In this document: positions 49,860 to 62,500 of the stretch, one piece after another
Layout: the number at the start of each line of letters is the position of its first letter
Position numbering within the stretch: the first letter of the stretch is position 1
Assembly (NCBI GenBank): GCA_949130495.1
Contig: OX422211.1
Coordinates: 448,332,719 to 448,396,718, forward strand
Direction of reading: 5' to 3'
DNA length: 64,000 bases
DNA from: Sambucus nigra
Taxonomy: Eukaryota; Streptophyta; Magnoliopsida; Dipsacales; Adoxaceae
Made by a program: the position numbers and the translations under genes
The notes under the pieces: model-generated
Databases searched by the model: none
Told to the model about the DNA's origin: nothing
The model's input: only the letters and a program-made list of their open reading frames with translations

Positions 49860-51173
49860 GAGTAGGTTGCTTAAGAGCCTAGCGATGGCGTTAAAGTCCT
49901 TAATAAACCTTCAATAAAACCCCGCATGGCCCAAGAAGGAGCGCACGTCTTTGAGCGGTTTTGGTGAGGGTAGATCGACTATGACATCTATCTTAGCTCT
50001 ATCAACTTCTATTAACTTGGATGAAACTATGTGGCCAAGAACTATTCCCTCAGTGACCATAAAATGGCATTTCTCCCAATTTAGCACCAAGTTCTTTTTC
50101 CACACACCGGGCAAGTACCTTTTCCAGTTTTTCAAGACAAAGATCGAAAGAGGTGACAAAAATGCTGAAATCGTCCATGAACACTTCAAGCCCTCTCTCA
50201 ACCATGTCGCTAAATAGACTCAACATGCACCTTTGAAAGGTCGCGGGTGCATTATACAAGCCGAATGGCATACGTTTGTAAACAAATGTACCCAAAGGGC
50301 AAGTGAAGGTCATTTTCTCTTGGTCAAGTACATCTACCTCAATTTGGTTATATCAGAAATAACCATCAAATAAGCAATAGTAAGGGTGGCCCGTACTCTT
50401 TCAAGCATCTGATAAATAAATGGCAAAGGGAAATGGTCTTTCCTAGTTCCCGCATTGAGTTTTTGATAATCAATGCAAACGCGCCACCCGGTGGTGGTAC
50501 GTTGGGTAACTAGCTCTCCCTTATCATTATCAATCACCGTCATGCCCGACTTCTTCGGGACAACTTGAATAGGGCTCACCCACTTGCTATCTGAGATTGG
50601 ATAGATAATCCCAGCATCCAATAGCTTAATTATTTCGGTCCTCACCACTTCTTTCATATTAGGGTTTAGCCTTCTTTGCATTTCTCTCGAGGGATTGATA
50701 TCCTATTCGAGAATGATCTTGTGGGTGCAAATCAAAGGACTTATCCCCTTCAAATCAGCAATGCACCAACCAAAAGCACCTTGGTGCTTCCTCAGAATCT
50801 TTAGCAATTTACCCTTCTGTTCTTTGTCTAGGCTAGAGGAGACAACGATAGGAAATGTCTCATCTTCTCCTAGGTATGCATATTTAATATGGGAGGGGAG
50901 TTTCTTCAACTCGAGGGCTAGAAATTTTTCGTTGGAGGGAACCATGCGTGTATCCCTCGGTGGTAACTCCCCAAATCTAGACACCCAACTTACATCTCTC
51001 GCGTCCTCGTCCGACGCTCTCTCATCAAATAACTCTCTCAACTCCTCAACCTCCCTCTCGAATGCAGTGTACGTCCCCTCACTCTCATGGTTCAACACTA
51101 AATAGGACCCTAGGGCATCTCCATAATAATTCTCCTCGAAATAACGCTCTACGATCTCGTCTATTAGGCTCAC
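49860..51173 (-). pseudogene. Athila reverse transcriptase
   Basis: 51173-50703 is the linker and RT start (LKKLPSHIKYAYLGEDETFP, QGAFGWCIADLKGISP). 50681-50334 gives LLDAGIIYPISDSKWVSP, VQVVPKK-type block and GWRVCIDYQKLNAGTRKDHF. 50313-50050 gives FVYKRMPFGLYNAPATFQRC and the active site FMDD (Phe-Met instead of Tyr-Val, normal for Athila). 50201-49911 is in another frame with VLGHIVSSKLIEVDRAKI and VRSFLGHAGFY, then a TGA-type break. At least two frameshifts and several stops. Confidence 0.9.
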
Positions 51174-51457
51174 CGCGTGAAGATCATCTTTTTCCCCGTC
51201 TGTTGGGTGATATAGAAGATGTTAGTCTCTAAAGACATGTTCCCAAAAGTGAGTTGCATTTTCCCATTTCAAGAATTGATGATGGCATTAGTTGTAGCTA
51301 AGAATGGGCGCCCAAGAATGATGGGAACATGGTTACTCGGGGTGAAGGAGGGATCCGTGTCCCAAATGACAATGTCCACCGGGAAGTAGAAAGTGTCAAC
51401 TTGGACGATCATGTCCTCAACTATGCCTCTTGGGATCTTCACGGTTCGATCCGCTAA

Positions 51458-51799
51458 CTAGAGAGTGACCTTTATGGGCTTGAGGTCGCCCAAATCAAGT
51501 TGCCTATAGATGGCGTACGGGAGGATATTGACACTTGCTCCTAAATCAAGTAAGGCTTTCTCAATTTTATTTTCTCCAATGATGCAGGAAATGGTGGGTG
51601 CACCGGGATTTTTGAACTTGGGCGGGAGATCATTGAGTACTATGGAGCTCACGTTCTGTGCTAGAAAGACATTTTTCTTTACCTTCATCCTCCTTTTTAC
51701 CGTCAACAAGTCTTTGATGACTTTTGCATAAGCTGAAATTTGCTTAATAGCATCGAGGAAAGGTAAATTTAGCTTCACTTGCTTTAGTACGTCTAGCAC
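51458..51799 (-). pseudogene. Athila protease
   Basis: Encodes LPPKFKNPGAPTISCIIG, KALLDLGASVNILPYAIY and the start of a DLKPIKVTL stretch. DLGASVN is the Athila-type protease active site with its Asp intact. In the same frame as gag, after a stop at 51800. Confidence 0.88.
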
Positions 51800-53649
51800 T
51801 TAATCACGGGGGTTTCCTTTGTGGGAAGTAATTAACCTTTGAGGAAACGGTGCCGCGGTGGGTGGTTTCACTACTACATCGGGCTCACTAGTGTCCTCTT
51901 TATCACTCTCCTTCAAGGGGACATCTTCGGCCTCTTTTGTATCGAACGAAATATCCTTGTCTTTGGTTGCATCGTGTGGGGGAGGTGATAAATCAACGAC
52001 TCTCCCACTACGAAGAGTGGTCACAGCTTGACATTGCTCCTGATGTTCTGTCGAGGTGGAGCTAACACTAGTTTGACCTTGAGGCGGTCTTTGGCCCTGG
52101 GCAGGAAACTTGCCTTTCTCTTGGATACTCAATGATGATTGCAACTGTAAAATGTTCGCATTCATGTCATTCATCATGAGCTCATGCCTAACATTAGTTG
52201 CAGTCTGGGTATAGATAAAGTGGTTGATTGTATCCTAGAGATTTCTCTGCGGTGGAGTGATATATGCTCCTTGAGGTGGTGGTTCCTGCACATGTCCTTG
52301 CATGTGTGGAGATTGTTGAAAATTCAGTGGTTGAGGAGGGGTAACATGTGAATTAGGATTCATCGCAACATGTTGTTTCCCATAGCTAAAACCATGGTGG
52401 TTTTTCCATGAAGGATTGTAAGAATTCCCGTGCGGTGCACCGAAATTACCCTTAAAGCCTCCTATGCCACTGACTTTCTCTTGAAGCATCACTTTGTAGG
52501 CAGGTATAGTCGGGCATTCCTCAGTTGAATGACCCGCCTCACAAATAGCACACACCTTCTCGACGGGGTTTGGGATGGATCCAGTTGGTCCTCTTCCATA
52601 TACCTCACGTAGGTCTCGCAGTCCTTTCTCAAGCATATCGAGTCGACTGTCCGCTATAGAATTCTTTTCTACATGAAATAGGTTTGATTTCGATGGAGTG
52701 GTGGTCACTTGACGATTTTGATTTTGAGCATTAGGGTCAGATGTATCCCAAGATTGGGTAGTCTCGGTGACATACCTCAGGTGAAGATCAGCATCGTGGG
52801 CGTCTAAGTCGACAAACGGACCACTACCCATGGTTTCAACGAGTTTCTTGGAATTAATGTTCAGACCATTATGGATAAAGGAAATGATTTACTTTTTATC
52901 AAAACCATGATGGGGACACGAAGAAATTAACTCATTGAAACGCTCGTAGCATCGATCGAATGACTCATTTTCTAATTGTCGAAAAATTTGAATTTGAGCC
53001 TTGATGGAATTCGTTCGATGTGGAGGAAATAACTTCTTGAGAAATTTGGATTGTAGCTCGTTCCATGATGAAATTGAGTTTGGAGGTAAAGACCATAGCC
53101 ATGTCTTGGCGTTATCCTTTAGCGAGAATGGGAAGAGTTAAAGGCGGAGCACATCTTTTGTGCAAGTTTGATCACTGAGAGTCTCGTACGCCTCCTCAAA
53201 TTCCATAATGTGGGCATATGAATTTTCTGAATCCATTCTATGGTAAGTGGGAAGTATCTGGATCATCCCATTCCTAAAGCGAAATTTCCCATCCTTGTGT
53301 GGGAGTAAAATGCATCCCGGAGTGACAGTGCACTCGGGATATAAGACGTCTCTTAAGGGCGATACGGGGCCTCTCCCTCGTCGGTGGCTACACTACCGTG
53401 TTGTGACATATTTCTCTCACTCAAAGACTCTGTGTCCTCACTTGGTATACTTGGAGCGCTCTCTAAAGTGTGTCCTAAAAGGGAAAACGACATGTTATTT
53501 GAGATTGAGTGTGACGATGTGGGAGGTGGAACCCAGAATTGTGGAGCGTTAGGAGTGTGAGGGATATCAGGGTCGTACTCAACTATTGGATTTTCGTGAA
53601 TGTGGGTTGGAGTATTATGGGGAGTTGGAGTGAGTTCAGAATTTTGCAT
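51800..53649 (-). pseudogene. Athila gag
   Basis: 53649-53353 opens with MQNSELTPTPH, a Pro/Ser-rich region. 53350-52830 carries the gag core, read through stops: FPFSLKDNAKTWLWSLPP, KFLKKLFPPHRTN and ELISSCPHHGFDK. 52831-52235 contains the zinc knuckle CAICEAGHSTEEC and a Gln/Asn/His-rich tail. 52177-51800 has TTLRSGRVVD, a motif typical of Athila gag-protease junctions, and an acidic linker. At least three stops. Confidence 0.88.
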
Positions 53650-53774
53650 TAACAGTTTAAGAGAGATGATGATGAATCTTTTTGTGCTTTTTTCAATTTT
53701 TTTATGTTTTTGGATTTTTTGAGATTTTTGGTCAAAGTTTTAGATTGACTCGATCTAATCCTAAGTCTACCTAA

Positions 53775-53793
53775 GTCCCCGATAATGGCGCCA
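53775..53793 (-). other. Athila primer binding site
   Basis: The minus strand reads TGGCGCCATTATCGGGGAC six bases inside the 5' LTR, resembling tRNA-Asp-type sites (TGGCGCCGTTGCCGGGGA) of Athila elements with a few changes. Confidence 0.85.
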
Positions 53794-53799
53794 AAAACT

Positions 53800-55378
53800 T
53801 AACGCGACTCAGAATGTGTCTCAGAAGTGCGTACTCTCTAGGCTCAAGTGCAAGACTGTCGCGTTAGTAATAAACCCGGTAAGTCGGGATCGTATCCACA
53901 GGAAAATAGGACAATGAAATTGTAACGACGTTGGACAGATGAATGAATCCTAACTCTGACTCTAAAGAAAAAGGAAAAGATGATTGGTTTTGAAAACTGA
54001 CTACAACTATATGCAATTGTGAAATTATGAAATAAATGTAGCTATTCTAAATTAACCAAAATACTAACGATGAATAATTTAAAACTTTAAACTATATGAT
54101 GAGAAAAACAGGACATGAATACAATCCCCCAACCCTAGTGTGTTGATGATATAAAACTAATCGTAAATTAAAGTCATTAATTAGACCCAGAATTTAGTAC
54201 TCCCAAGCATTACATATATGAGGTTCAAGCCTGCACCATACTTAATCAGAGGACGAGTAAATCGGTATTACAATAGTTACACTCGAATTGTATTCTAAAG
54301 CATCCTGGTTACCCGGAAGCAAACGAGATCTAAAGATCTACAACTGTCGCGTTCCTACGCAATATGGTCGTAATCAAATCATTAAATTTAGAGGATTACT
54401 TTTATACACATACAACTACCACATCGAGTTGGGTTCATGCATCCCGACGCTTAAAAGTCTAGCCTACCATGATGAAAGTGATGAAAGCGATTTTGGAATT
54501 GCAGGAAGTCATGATTAAACTAAGGAAAAATTGAAGAATGATGTAAACGGGAAATTAGACAGAGGAAATTACTCACTAATATCACCAAAGCACTCAAAGC
54601 ATTAACTACAATTACTGGTAATCATAGAAATCTGAACAATCTTCAATCTTGAAATTAAAATTATAATCTATCTTCAAACTAGGGTTTTTCGAAAAAGAAT
54701 GAAAAATTAGATAAATTCTCCATTATTAAAATGATAATAACTCGGGTTTAAATACCCTATAAAGCTCCAAGAGTTTTAGCTGAACTAGGACTTTCCATTA
54801 GAGGAGGAGTAAAAAATAAAAATTCGACAGTCGGACCGGTCCGGTCCTCCTTCGGTTCGGTCTGGCTGGAATTTGGATCGATTCATTTCTTTCTTAGCCG
54901 GATCGATCCGGTACGGATCGATTCGTTTATTTTCCTTCAGCTTCGATCCGTCTTCGGTCCGGTGTTCTCTGGAAATTGGCATTTCGGATCGATCCGAATT
55001 TCCTTTAACTTTTTCTTCAGACTTTGACTGCTCATAACTTTCACACCGGGACTCTGATTGAGGTATCGTTTCTTCTTACGTGCTCGTGAACTTGATATAT
55101 TCAACTTCTCTTTAGATGCCTCATCCTAATTTTGGGTAAAAATTATAATTTTGCCCTTTTGACTTTCCTTCTTTTCTTTCTCGATTCTTCCGGTTTCTTT
55201 CTTTCTTTAATTGTCATCAAATACCTGTAAAATCAGTACGAAATACCAGAAACTCGAGGTACTCATTAGAATAAGTCAATAGCAAGATTTTGAGATAAAA
55301 CCAAATCGATTACGTTGTTCGAGGTGCTAAAAGTAACTAAATTAAAGGGCTAAATTAGGAAGAATTTATGCCTAATCA
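53800..55378 (-). repeat. Athila 5' LTR
   Basis: Near-copy of 42828-44424; the terminal TG is TA here on the plus strand. Contains the same TATA-like palindrome (about 54745) and GGTCCGGTCC cluster (54835-54990). A short deletion relative to the other copy lies near 54990. Confidence 0.95.
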
Positions 55379-55383
55379 CAAGT

Positions 55384-56151
55384 CTTGAACCAAATGAGTA
55401 CCAAAATATAGGACTCCAAGGCCCTCCATTAATTAGAAAGGAAAAAATAATATTTTAAAATGTGGCATATTTAGGTTAGACAAGTTGAGTTATTACCCCC
55501 AATTTAGGTTCCATATAGTTCTTAATGCTTTAAAAGATAAAATCATCTCAGTTGGATGCTACTTCGACGCGAGTTGCTCTAATCATATAACCGGGGATGA
55601 ATCATATTTTTCAAACACAACTAAATTCCTTGGTGGAAACATTATGTTTGGAGATATTGCGTTCTCATAGATCATAAGAAACCAAACAATCAAATATATA
55701 GGTCACCTTTTATTAAGAGATGTTAATTTGGTTAAAGGCCTTATAACTAATCTTCTTAGCATTAGGGAGTTGTGATGCAGACCACACAATCATACTTTTT
55801 AAAACTGAATGAAAAAATTCTTTATCAGAGTGGAAAATATATGGCATAATAGGTTGGATCATACAAACTTGATAACCTAATTAGATTAAGCATTTAGGAA
55901 CTTGCCCATGATTTACCCAAAATAAAAATGGGTTCAAATGTTGTTTGTGGCACATGCTAAGTGGCTAAAATAGTTAATGCACCTCGTAAGAAATTAAAAG
56001 ACATTCAAAGTTCTCAAATTATAGAGCTAATCCAGATGGACCTCATAGGTCCTTCAAGAATAGTTCGCCTATGTAGAAATAGCTACCTTTTGGTAATTAT
56101 AGATGAATTTGTCTGGTTTATATCGGCATCTTTTATGACAAACAAGTCAGT
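55384..56151 (+). pseudogene. C2 copia protease and integrase N-terminal part
   Basis: Continues C2 after Athila. 55557-55665 gives YFDASCSNHITGD, then FLGGNIMFGD, matching the copia protease 'WxxDSGCSxHMTGD...GGxVxFGD' with the Gly of DSG changed. 55860-55965 gives SNVVCGTCXVAK, the integrase zinc-binding CxxC. 55985-56150 gives LIQMDLIGPSRI, LLVIIDEFVWFI and SFMTNKS, the start of the core ('HxDLxGPxR...VxVDDFSRYTWVxFL'). It stops at 56151, where another insertion begins. Confidence 0.8.
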
Positions 56152-57600
56152 TGTGAGAGCCCTTGCCTTTTCCCCTCGCTCGGTTGACAACGCACAGTCA
56201 CCGCCTCGAGGTGGATTTCTTTTGAGAAAGGTGAGTTTGGAAATGAAAATGGAGTCACCAATATATTTTACACAAAATAGATAAAAAAAAATGGGGAACA
56301 TCTCTGTGGAGACATGCTAATGGCAAGTGATTTATGTGTTAGCAACAGAGTCCAAGGTCGAGGGACTGAGTTACGGATTGGGAAGGTGTTAGGCAACCGT
56401 TGTGCTCTTTCAGCCTCAAACATTGATATAATTTATTTTATTTAGTATGTTAATGGTGTAAAAAGAAACAACGAAATGGAAATAGTTAGTGTGTAAATAT
56501 ACTTTGTAGTGCAGTGTGGATGCGTGTGTATAAATGATATAGACAAAAGATAAATATGTACAAAGTTAGACTTATTCACTCGAATGGAAATCCAAGTAAT
56601 CCTACGTCCTCCCACAAAGAGATTCAAATTCCACATATTTCATGAGAAAAGAAGAGGGAATTTACATCTTATAGAGACTCGATGCCAAAGATCCAGGTTT
56701 TCTTTGATCTTTCAAGATGTTTTAGATTGAACCGAGAATGGATCTGCAAAGTTACACGTGCTCCTTTATGTTTTGGAAGCATTACATCTTGGAATTATTA
56801 TTTTTGGAATGGATCTAAGGTTATGTTAAAATACAATACCTTTTGAAGAAAGAGAAAATAAGAAAGGGAAAAAATGGGTCTTTTGGTTTCTTTTGGGTTT
56901 GACTAAGAAATAAGAAGCTATAGTTTGGGTTAGAACTCTAAATCTAAGCTAGAAAGGGTTTTTAAGGCAAATGAAGAGAGTTTTGGGGGGTTTTTAGAGA
57001 AGAAAAAACTTATAGGAAAAAATCTTAGCAATTAAGAACGGAGTTAATGCTTGCTAAACTGGTGGATAAGAGCCCCTTTTTATAGGAAAACTACCTGGGG
57101 CAAAGGAGCGATCGGTCAAGTGTATTATGCACCCAAAATCGATCCGTCAGGCGCTTTACCATTTGGCCTTTGGGCTTTTTTCTGAGCTAAATCGACTTAT
57201 TTAGGTGATTTCTTTTTCATCCTTCGAGGCTTTTGGGCCTTTTGGTGAGGCATTTTGGGTTTGTCTTAAGGATATATCTTTATTTGGGCTTTTTGGGAGG
57301 CCATGATAAGTAGTGTTATAGTTATGGTGCAAAATGGGTTGTCTGTAGAGCCCCTTAACATGGATTTCATTTTGGACCAATGTTGTTATAAAGAAGGACA
57401 CTCATTTTGTGACTGTTGGGGAAATTGCTATTTTTTATGGGAATTCATGATTGTGATCCCTTGAATAGTTCATTCCTCAGAGATTATTACGAAGAATTGC
57501 AATTCTTATTTGATCATTTTACTAATGTAATGCGTATATATGATGACTGTGCTAGACAATGCTCCATTATGATATGACCTATCGATGTTTACTGTTTACA
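56152..57600. other. Unclassified LTR-retroelement-like sequence E
   Basis: Begins TGTGAGAGCCC exactly where copia integrase homology stops, as an LTR would. Contains TGGAGTCACC and GGGAAGGTGTTAGGCAACC (about 56378-56397), words I associate from memory with Tat/Ogre-type plant LTRs. No coding region recognised. Confidence 0.35.
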
Positions 57601-58620
57601 TTCGATAAGGTGATACACCAAATTGATTGGAAACAATCCATATGGGGCTGGGTGCTTGATGGCGAATGAGACTAATTTAAAAACCATCCTAAGAAGATGG
57701 TGTGTGTTCGAAGACACACTAAGTTGATTGAAAACCGTCCTCCTGAGATAGGGTGTTTGTCGTTTGGAAGCCATCCGCATAAGATGCAGTGTGTGAAGAC
57801 ACACCAGATCATTTGGAAAATTCCTGCATGATAGGGGGTGTTTATCGATACACCAGATCATTTAGAAAATCGTTAGTATGAGATAGGGTGTTTGAATACA
57901 TACCAAGCTGATTGAATACCATCCTCATGAGATGGTGTGTTTAAAAACACGTCAAGATGATTAGAAATCATCCTCCTGAGATGGGGTGTTTCTTGATACA
58001 CTAGATCATCTGAAAACCATTATCGTGAGATGGGGTGTTTGAAGACACACCAAGATGATTGAAAAATAATCCTAATGAGAAGGGGTATTTATCGGAACGC
58101 CAGACCATTTAGAAACCGTACGCATGAGATGAGGTGTTTAAAGATACACCAAACCATTTGGAAATTATCCTCATGAGATGGGGTGTTTGAAGATACACTA
58201 AGATGATTGAAAACCATCCTCGTGAGATGGGGTATTTAAAGACACACCAAGTTGATTGAAATTTGTCCTCATTAGATGGGGTATTTGAAGATACACCAAG
58301 ATGATTGAAAACCATCCTCATAAGATGGGATGTTTGTCAATACTCCAAGCTGATTGTAAACCACCCGCATGAGACAAGGTGTTTGAACACTCACCAAGAT
58401 GATAAAAGATCGTTCTCTTAAGATGGGGTATTTATCGGTACATCAGATTTTTTAGAAACCATCCGCATGAGACATGGTGTATGAATGCACCAAGCTGATT
58501 GAAAACCGTCCATGTGAGACGAGGTGTTTATTGATACACCAGATCATTTAGAAATCGTTCGTATAAGACAGGATGTTTGGCATTACACCAGATCGTTTAG
58601 AAATCCTCTGGATGAGATGG
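57600..58620 (+). repeat. ~49-bp minisatellite array, ~20 divergent copies
   Basis: Unit of the form GAGATGGGGTGTTTGAAG then ACACACCAAGATGATTG, then AAAACCATCCTCATG; neighbouring units at 58177 and 58226 are 49 bp apart. Copies vary in length and sequence, alternating CCAAGATGATTGAAAA and CCAGATCATTTAGAAA variants. Minus-strand frames through it are by-products of the repeat, since 49 is not a multiple of 3. Confidence 0.85.
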
Positions 58621-59010
58621 GTGCAAGGAAGAGGGAGTTATTTTTGGAAATAAAGGATTTTCGATTTAATTTTGATAAGAAGTTTTTATTTTTAAAATTT
58701 ACCAAGGAGGGAAGAAATTTGAATTTGATTGAAGAGTATAATGGATTTTGGGATTTGATTTTTAGCATTTGGGTTTTATTGAATGGAGTTATGAATTTTG
58801 ATTTTTGGGGAAAGGGATAATAAATTTTAGACTTTTGAGAATTTTATTGAAAATGGATTTTTTTTAATTTTGATTTTGATTTTTATTAAAAAATATGATT
58901 TTAAATTAATTTTTGGGGCAGGGCGGATCTTCAAAGCACTGGCTCCTTTGACTCTGCTTGACCGATTAGGCAAATATGATTGTGACCGATCAGGAAAACA
59001 CATAACCATC

Positions 59011-59020
59011 GTTATATAAG
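59011..59020 (+). promoter_or_regulatory. TATA box with C/T-rich leader
   Basis: GTTATATAAG followed by a C/T-rich stretch (CTTTCTTCCTCATTTCTTAC, 59033-59052) and an ATG at 59143. This is a plausible RNA polymerase II promoter, either of an LTR or of an internal gene of element E. Confidence 0.5.
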
Positions 59021-59142
59021 TGCAAAATGTCACCTTTCTTCCTCATTTCTTACTTTTCACCCACTCTAGCTTCTCTGATTTTCTCTGTCTTTGAGATTTT
59101 TTATGAGTTTCTTCGTGCTTTCTCTCTTTGAGTCACTTGTTA

Positions 59143-59374
59143 TGGCTTAGAAAGAGGTTGGGCAGTTATTAGAGATCCTTATGGGTGATCTCTCGAATAC
59201 CAGGCCTTAATTGCAGGTTGGGGAGCCCGATGACTGGGCGAGTCTAGATATTCCCATGGAGAAGGTGGCCGGGGACTTAGGTGTGTGTCATCATCTGCCT
59301 CGAACAGGGGATCAGGCTATCCTACTACGAGAGACTTCCACTCACCTCTCCGTTATTGTACACTACAGTCAGGT
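59143..59374 (+). pseudogene. Unrecognised exon-like segment
   Basis: From ATG 59143, with TAG two codons later and a TAA at 59206, the frame reads EVGQLLEILMGDLS, then EPDDWASLDIPMEKVAGDLG, CHHLPRTGDQAILLRE and ends VHYSQ at a good splice donor CAG|GTATGC (59371-59377). It follows a promoter-like region, and G+C is higher than its surroundings. I recognise no family. It could be the first exon of an accessory gene in element E, or a captured host exon. Confidence 0.35.
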
Positions 59375-59514
59375 ATGCATTGGTTATTATTATGTAGCGC
59401 TGTATTTATGTTTATTTTTGGACTAGAGTTTATTACTGCGACGTTTTATTTTCATTTTATTTATTGTTATTATTTTATACAAATCTATGTACTAGCTATA
59501 GGAGGATAGTACCA

Positions 59515-62500
59515 TGATAAGCACCCAAAAATGTATAATTTATGCCCCGAATAGATACATTCTAGTCGCTCATTTTTAATAAAAATGACCTTATGTTCGT
59601 ATATGTTTAATTCTCAGGTCAATACGCAGCTGCGATGTTAATTGATGCTAAATCTAGTCAATTGCGATACAGAAGTGGTTAAAATAATGCAACGAAGAAA
59701 TCCAAAGAGATCGCGAAGTCAGAGTCCCTATTTGAGCTTGCACCGATGTGGTCCGATGTCTCGAACCAAACCCGAACCAAACCTAAACCTACATCCAGCC
59801 CAGTCCATACCCCGAGCCTTATGTGTGTATAGTTGTATTTTTATTATTATTAATTTTATTTTGCGTCGGTTTATTTTTAGGGTTTATTTTAGATTTATTT
59901 AAATTTTTTTAGAATTTATTTTCTACTTTTATAATTCTTTATTCTGATTTTTAATTTTTATTAGCTTTTAATTTTTAATCTTTATTTTATTTTATTAGGA
60001 TTTTTCATAGGATTAGTTTTTAGAAATTTATTTTTATAAGATTTTATTTTTCTTTAGTTTTTAGTTTTATTTTATTTAGTTAGGTTTTTTTAGTTTTTTT
60101 TTAGTTTTTATAGAATTTTATTTTTTATTTTTATTCTTTTTATTTTTGTGTCTTTTATTTATAGATTAGGATTTTATATTTTTTTAATAGATTTTGATTT
60201 TTAATTTTATTAGTTTTATTTATTTAGTTAGTTAATTTTGATTTTTTTTAGGTGTCATAATTAAACACTCACACACATACACTCCTTACCATACACACCC
60301 ACAGACGCAAGTCTATCCATCATCATCTCCCCTATCTCTCTCGTCTCACCACCATTTCAATCTTCCACAAACCTCTAACCCAACCACCCTGGACCTGCCT
60401 CAATAGACACCAACCCGGGCGCCCAAAAATCGGCTAACCCACTCACCCTTAACCCGTCACCAAACTGACACCACCTACCCCTGTTAACCCGATTCCAACC
60501 CAAGGCAGCAAACCCAACAACCTACCCTGTCCAAACTCGTCAAAGCCGAGTTCGGACCAACCTACCAACACAAACTGAACCCGGAGCTACCCGACCTTAT
60601 ACCCATCTTGACAACTTTGGCCATAAAATCCATTTGAGTGTCCACAATTTCTCCACCTGTTAAAACCAAACCAAAAATAAAACAAAAATCCACTTACTTC
60701 CCACCTAAACCCACCTTTGACTTGGCCAAAATAAAATCCCACCAATATCTCCTTTCCTAAACAATCGTGGGATATAAAAAAAGGGGGAAGGCTCACACAA
60801 ATAGGGACTCTGAGATACACAAAGAAGAAACACAGATGAGAGAGAAAGAAAATAGAGAGATAGACTGTATATTATAAAAAAATTAAAAAAAAAATAGTTT
60901 AGTTTAGAATAAATTTTAAAGTTTGTTTTTATTCTTTTTGGTGTAATCAAGTGCTGAATTTGTGAGAAGATTGAGACGCATTCATGAGCGCGATTCGACT
61001 AGGAGACTTGCGTATTGTATTTTATTTTCTATTCAAATTTATGTCATCTTTTGATATTTTATTGATTGTTGTTTATGCACACATGAGAATGTTTGGCTAA
61101 ACACCCCGTTCAAGGGGTGGGATGCACTGCGTATGATGTTAGTTTAATTAATCAAAATTTCATTAATTGCCATATTTCTAGGAAAATTAATTTTTAACAG
61201 TCACCAATTAATTTATGTAATGAGAGTTAGTAAATTAATTGCACAAATTAATGTTTGAATTTAGGAATCGAACTAGAGATAGATTTTTTCGATATTTGAA
61301 TATTAATTTTGTGCTAAAATTTAGGAATTCGTACTGTTTTTATTAAATTGATTATAGCGGGTAATTTTGATGAAAATATGATAGTTCTTAATTTTTCATC
61401 GTGTGATATTTTTAAATTAGTTTTCTGAAAAAGATATTATTAAATTTATAATTCTAACGAGAGTTAGATTATCGATTTAATATTATCTCGAAATATTTCA
61501 CATTAATCAATTGACAAATTGAAATAATTGATTATGCAGTGTAATCCCATCTTTTGACCCTCTCACATTATTTTTCACTCGGTTGCACATTCTTTTTCAT
61601 TATTTAGTCGTTTTATAGTTTTAGCATTTAGTAGTTAATTTTTCCCTTGAAATTGTTTTAAAAAAAAAAAAAAAAAAAATATTTTCATAAAAAAATTGGA
61701 TTTCAAGTTTTCACGTCAATTATTTCACCTTGAACGTTTGATTGAAATCCATACTTACCGCAATACGAGTTGTTTTAAACAAGTTTTTAGGTACTTAAAG
61801 GAATTTTGAGAGTGGCTTTTGAAGACAACGACTTACGTAAAAAGCTTCTAATCAAATGACGTCGTTGCCGCTTTCTTGCCATAGAGACAAAGTTGACGAG
61901 TTGTAATTTTTTTTTTAGTGCAGTTATTCCTCCTTCTCCCTCCTTAGACTGGTTGTGTTGAATTTTTAAAGCTTTGTATTTATTTGGGTGCATTTTGACA
62001 CCATATTATTTTGTAATAATTATTCTATTAAAAAAAGAGAAAAGGAAAATCGAACAAGGTAGAGAAAAGGGTGTCCAAGGAGAGAATTTTTGAAGCCTCT
62101 CTACTTTGGGTCGGTAGGACTCCCGGGGATGACTGGGATAGGTAAGATCTCTCCCCGGTCGACAAAATTCGGTCTTCACCCCACGTGTGTAAAAACCGTG
62201 GGAGGTACATTTCTTTATCCCTCGCGAATCTCCTATCATCGAGTTAATTTTTGTGTGCTTATTTGCTCCAGTGTGCTTTTAATTTCTGCATCGCAATTTA
62301 ATCGAATGGTTTGATGAATTAATTTACCTAAGACCTGGACCCGGTCATTGAAACGAGAATGAATTTCATCACCCGACTCACTCTCTTATCCATTGTGTGC
62401 TATCCTAGCTGTCATTAAATTTAAAATCAATTAACTTGCTAGCCCCGTAGGAACAAATTTTTGCAACAGGCGATCACAAGATAACTTCTGTGATTTTTAT

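Larger units (their letters stand above)
42828..55378 (-). mobile_element. Complete Athila-lineage Ty3/gypsy retrotransposon
   Basis: 12,551-bp minus-strand element with a perfect TSD CAAGT at 42823-42827 and 55379-55383. 3' LTR 42828-44424 (1597 bp), 5' LTR 53800-55378 (1579 bp). Order on the minus strand: LTR, primer binding site, gag, protease (DLGAS), RT (FMDD), RNase H, integrase, extra ORF, polypurine tract, LTR. LTRs differ at about 13 of ~350 compared positions (3-4%). The pol is split by stops and frameshifts but every domain is represented. It separates the gag from the protease of host copia C2. Confidence 0.93.

Noticed and set aside
50050..50313. Athila RT FMDD active site as an inactivating mutation
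   Set aside because: FMDD is the normal form in many Athila elements, so it is not evidence of damage.
57589..58321. Minus-strand ORFs of 90 and 70 codons
   Set aside because: Produced by a 49-bp minisatellite; the period is not a multiple of 3 and composition follows the repeat.
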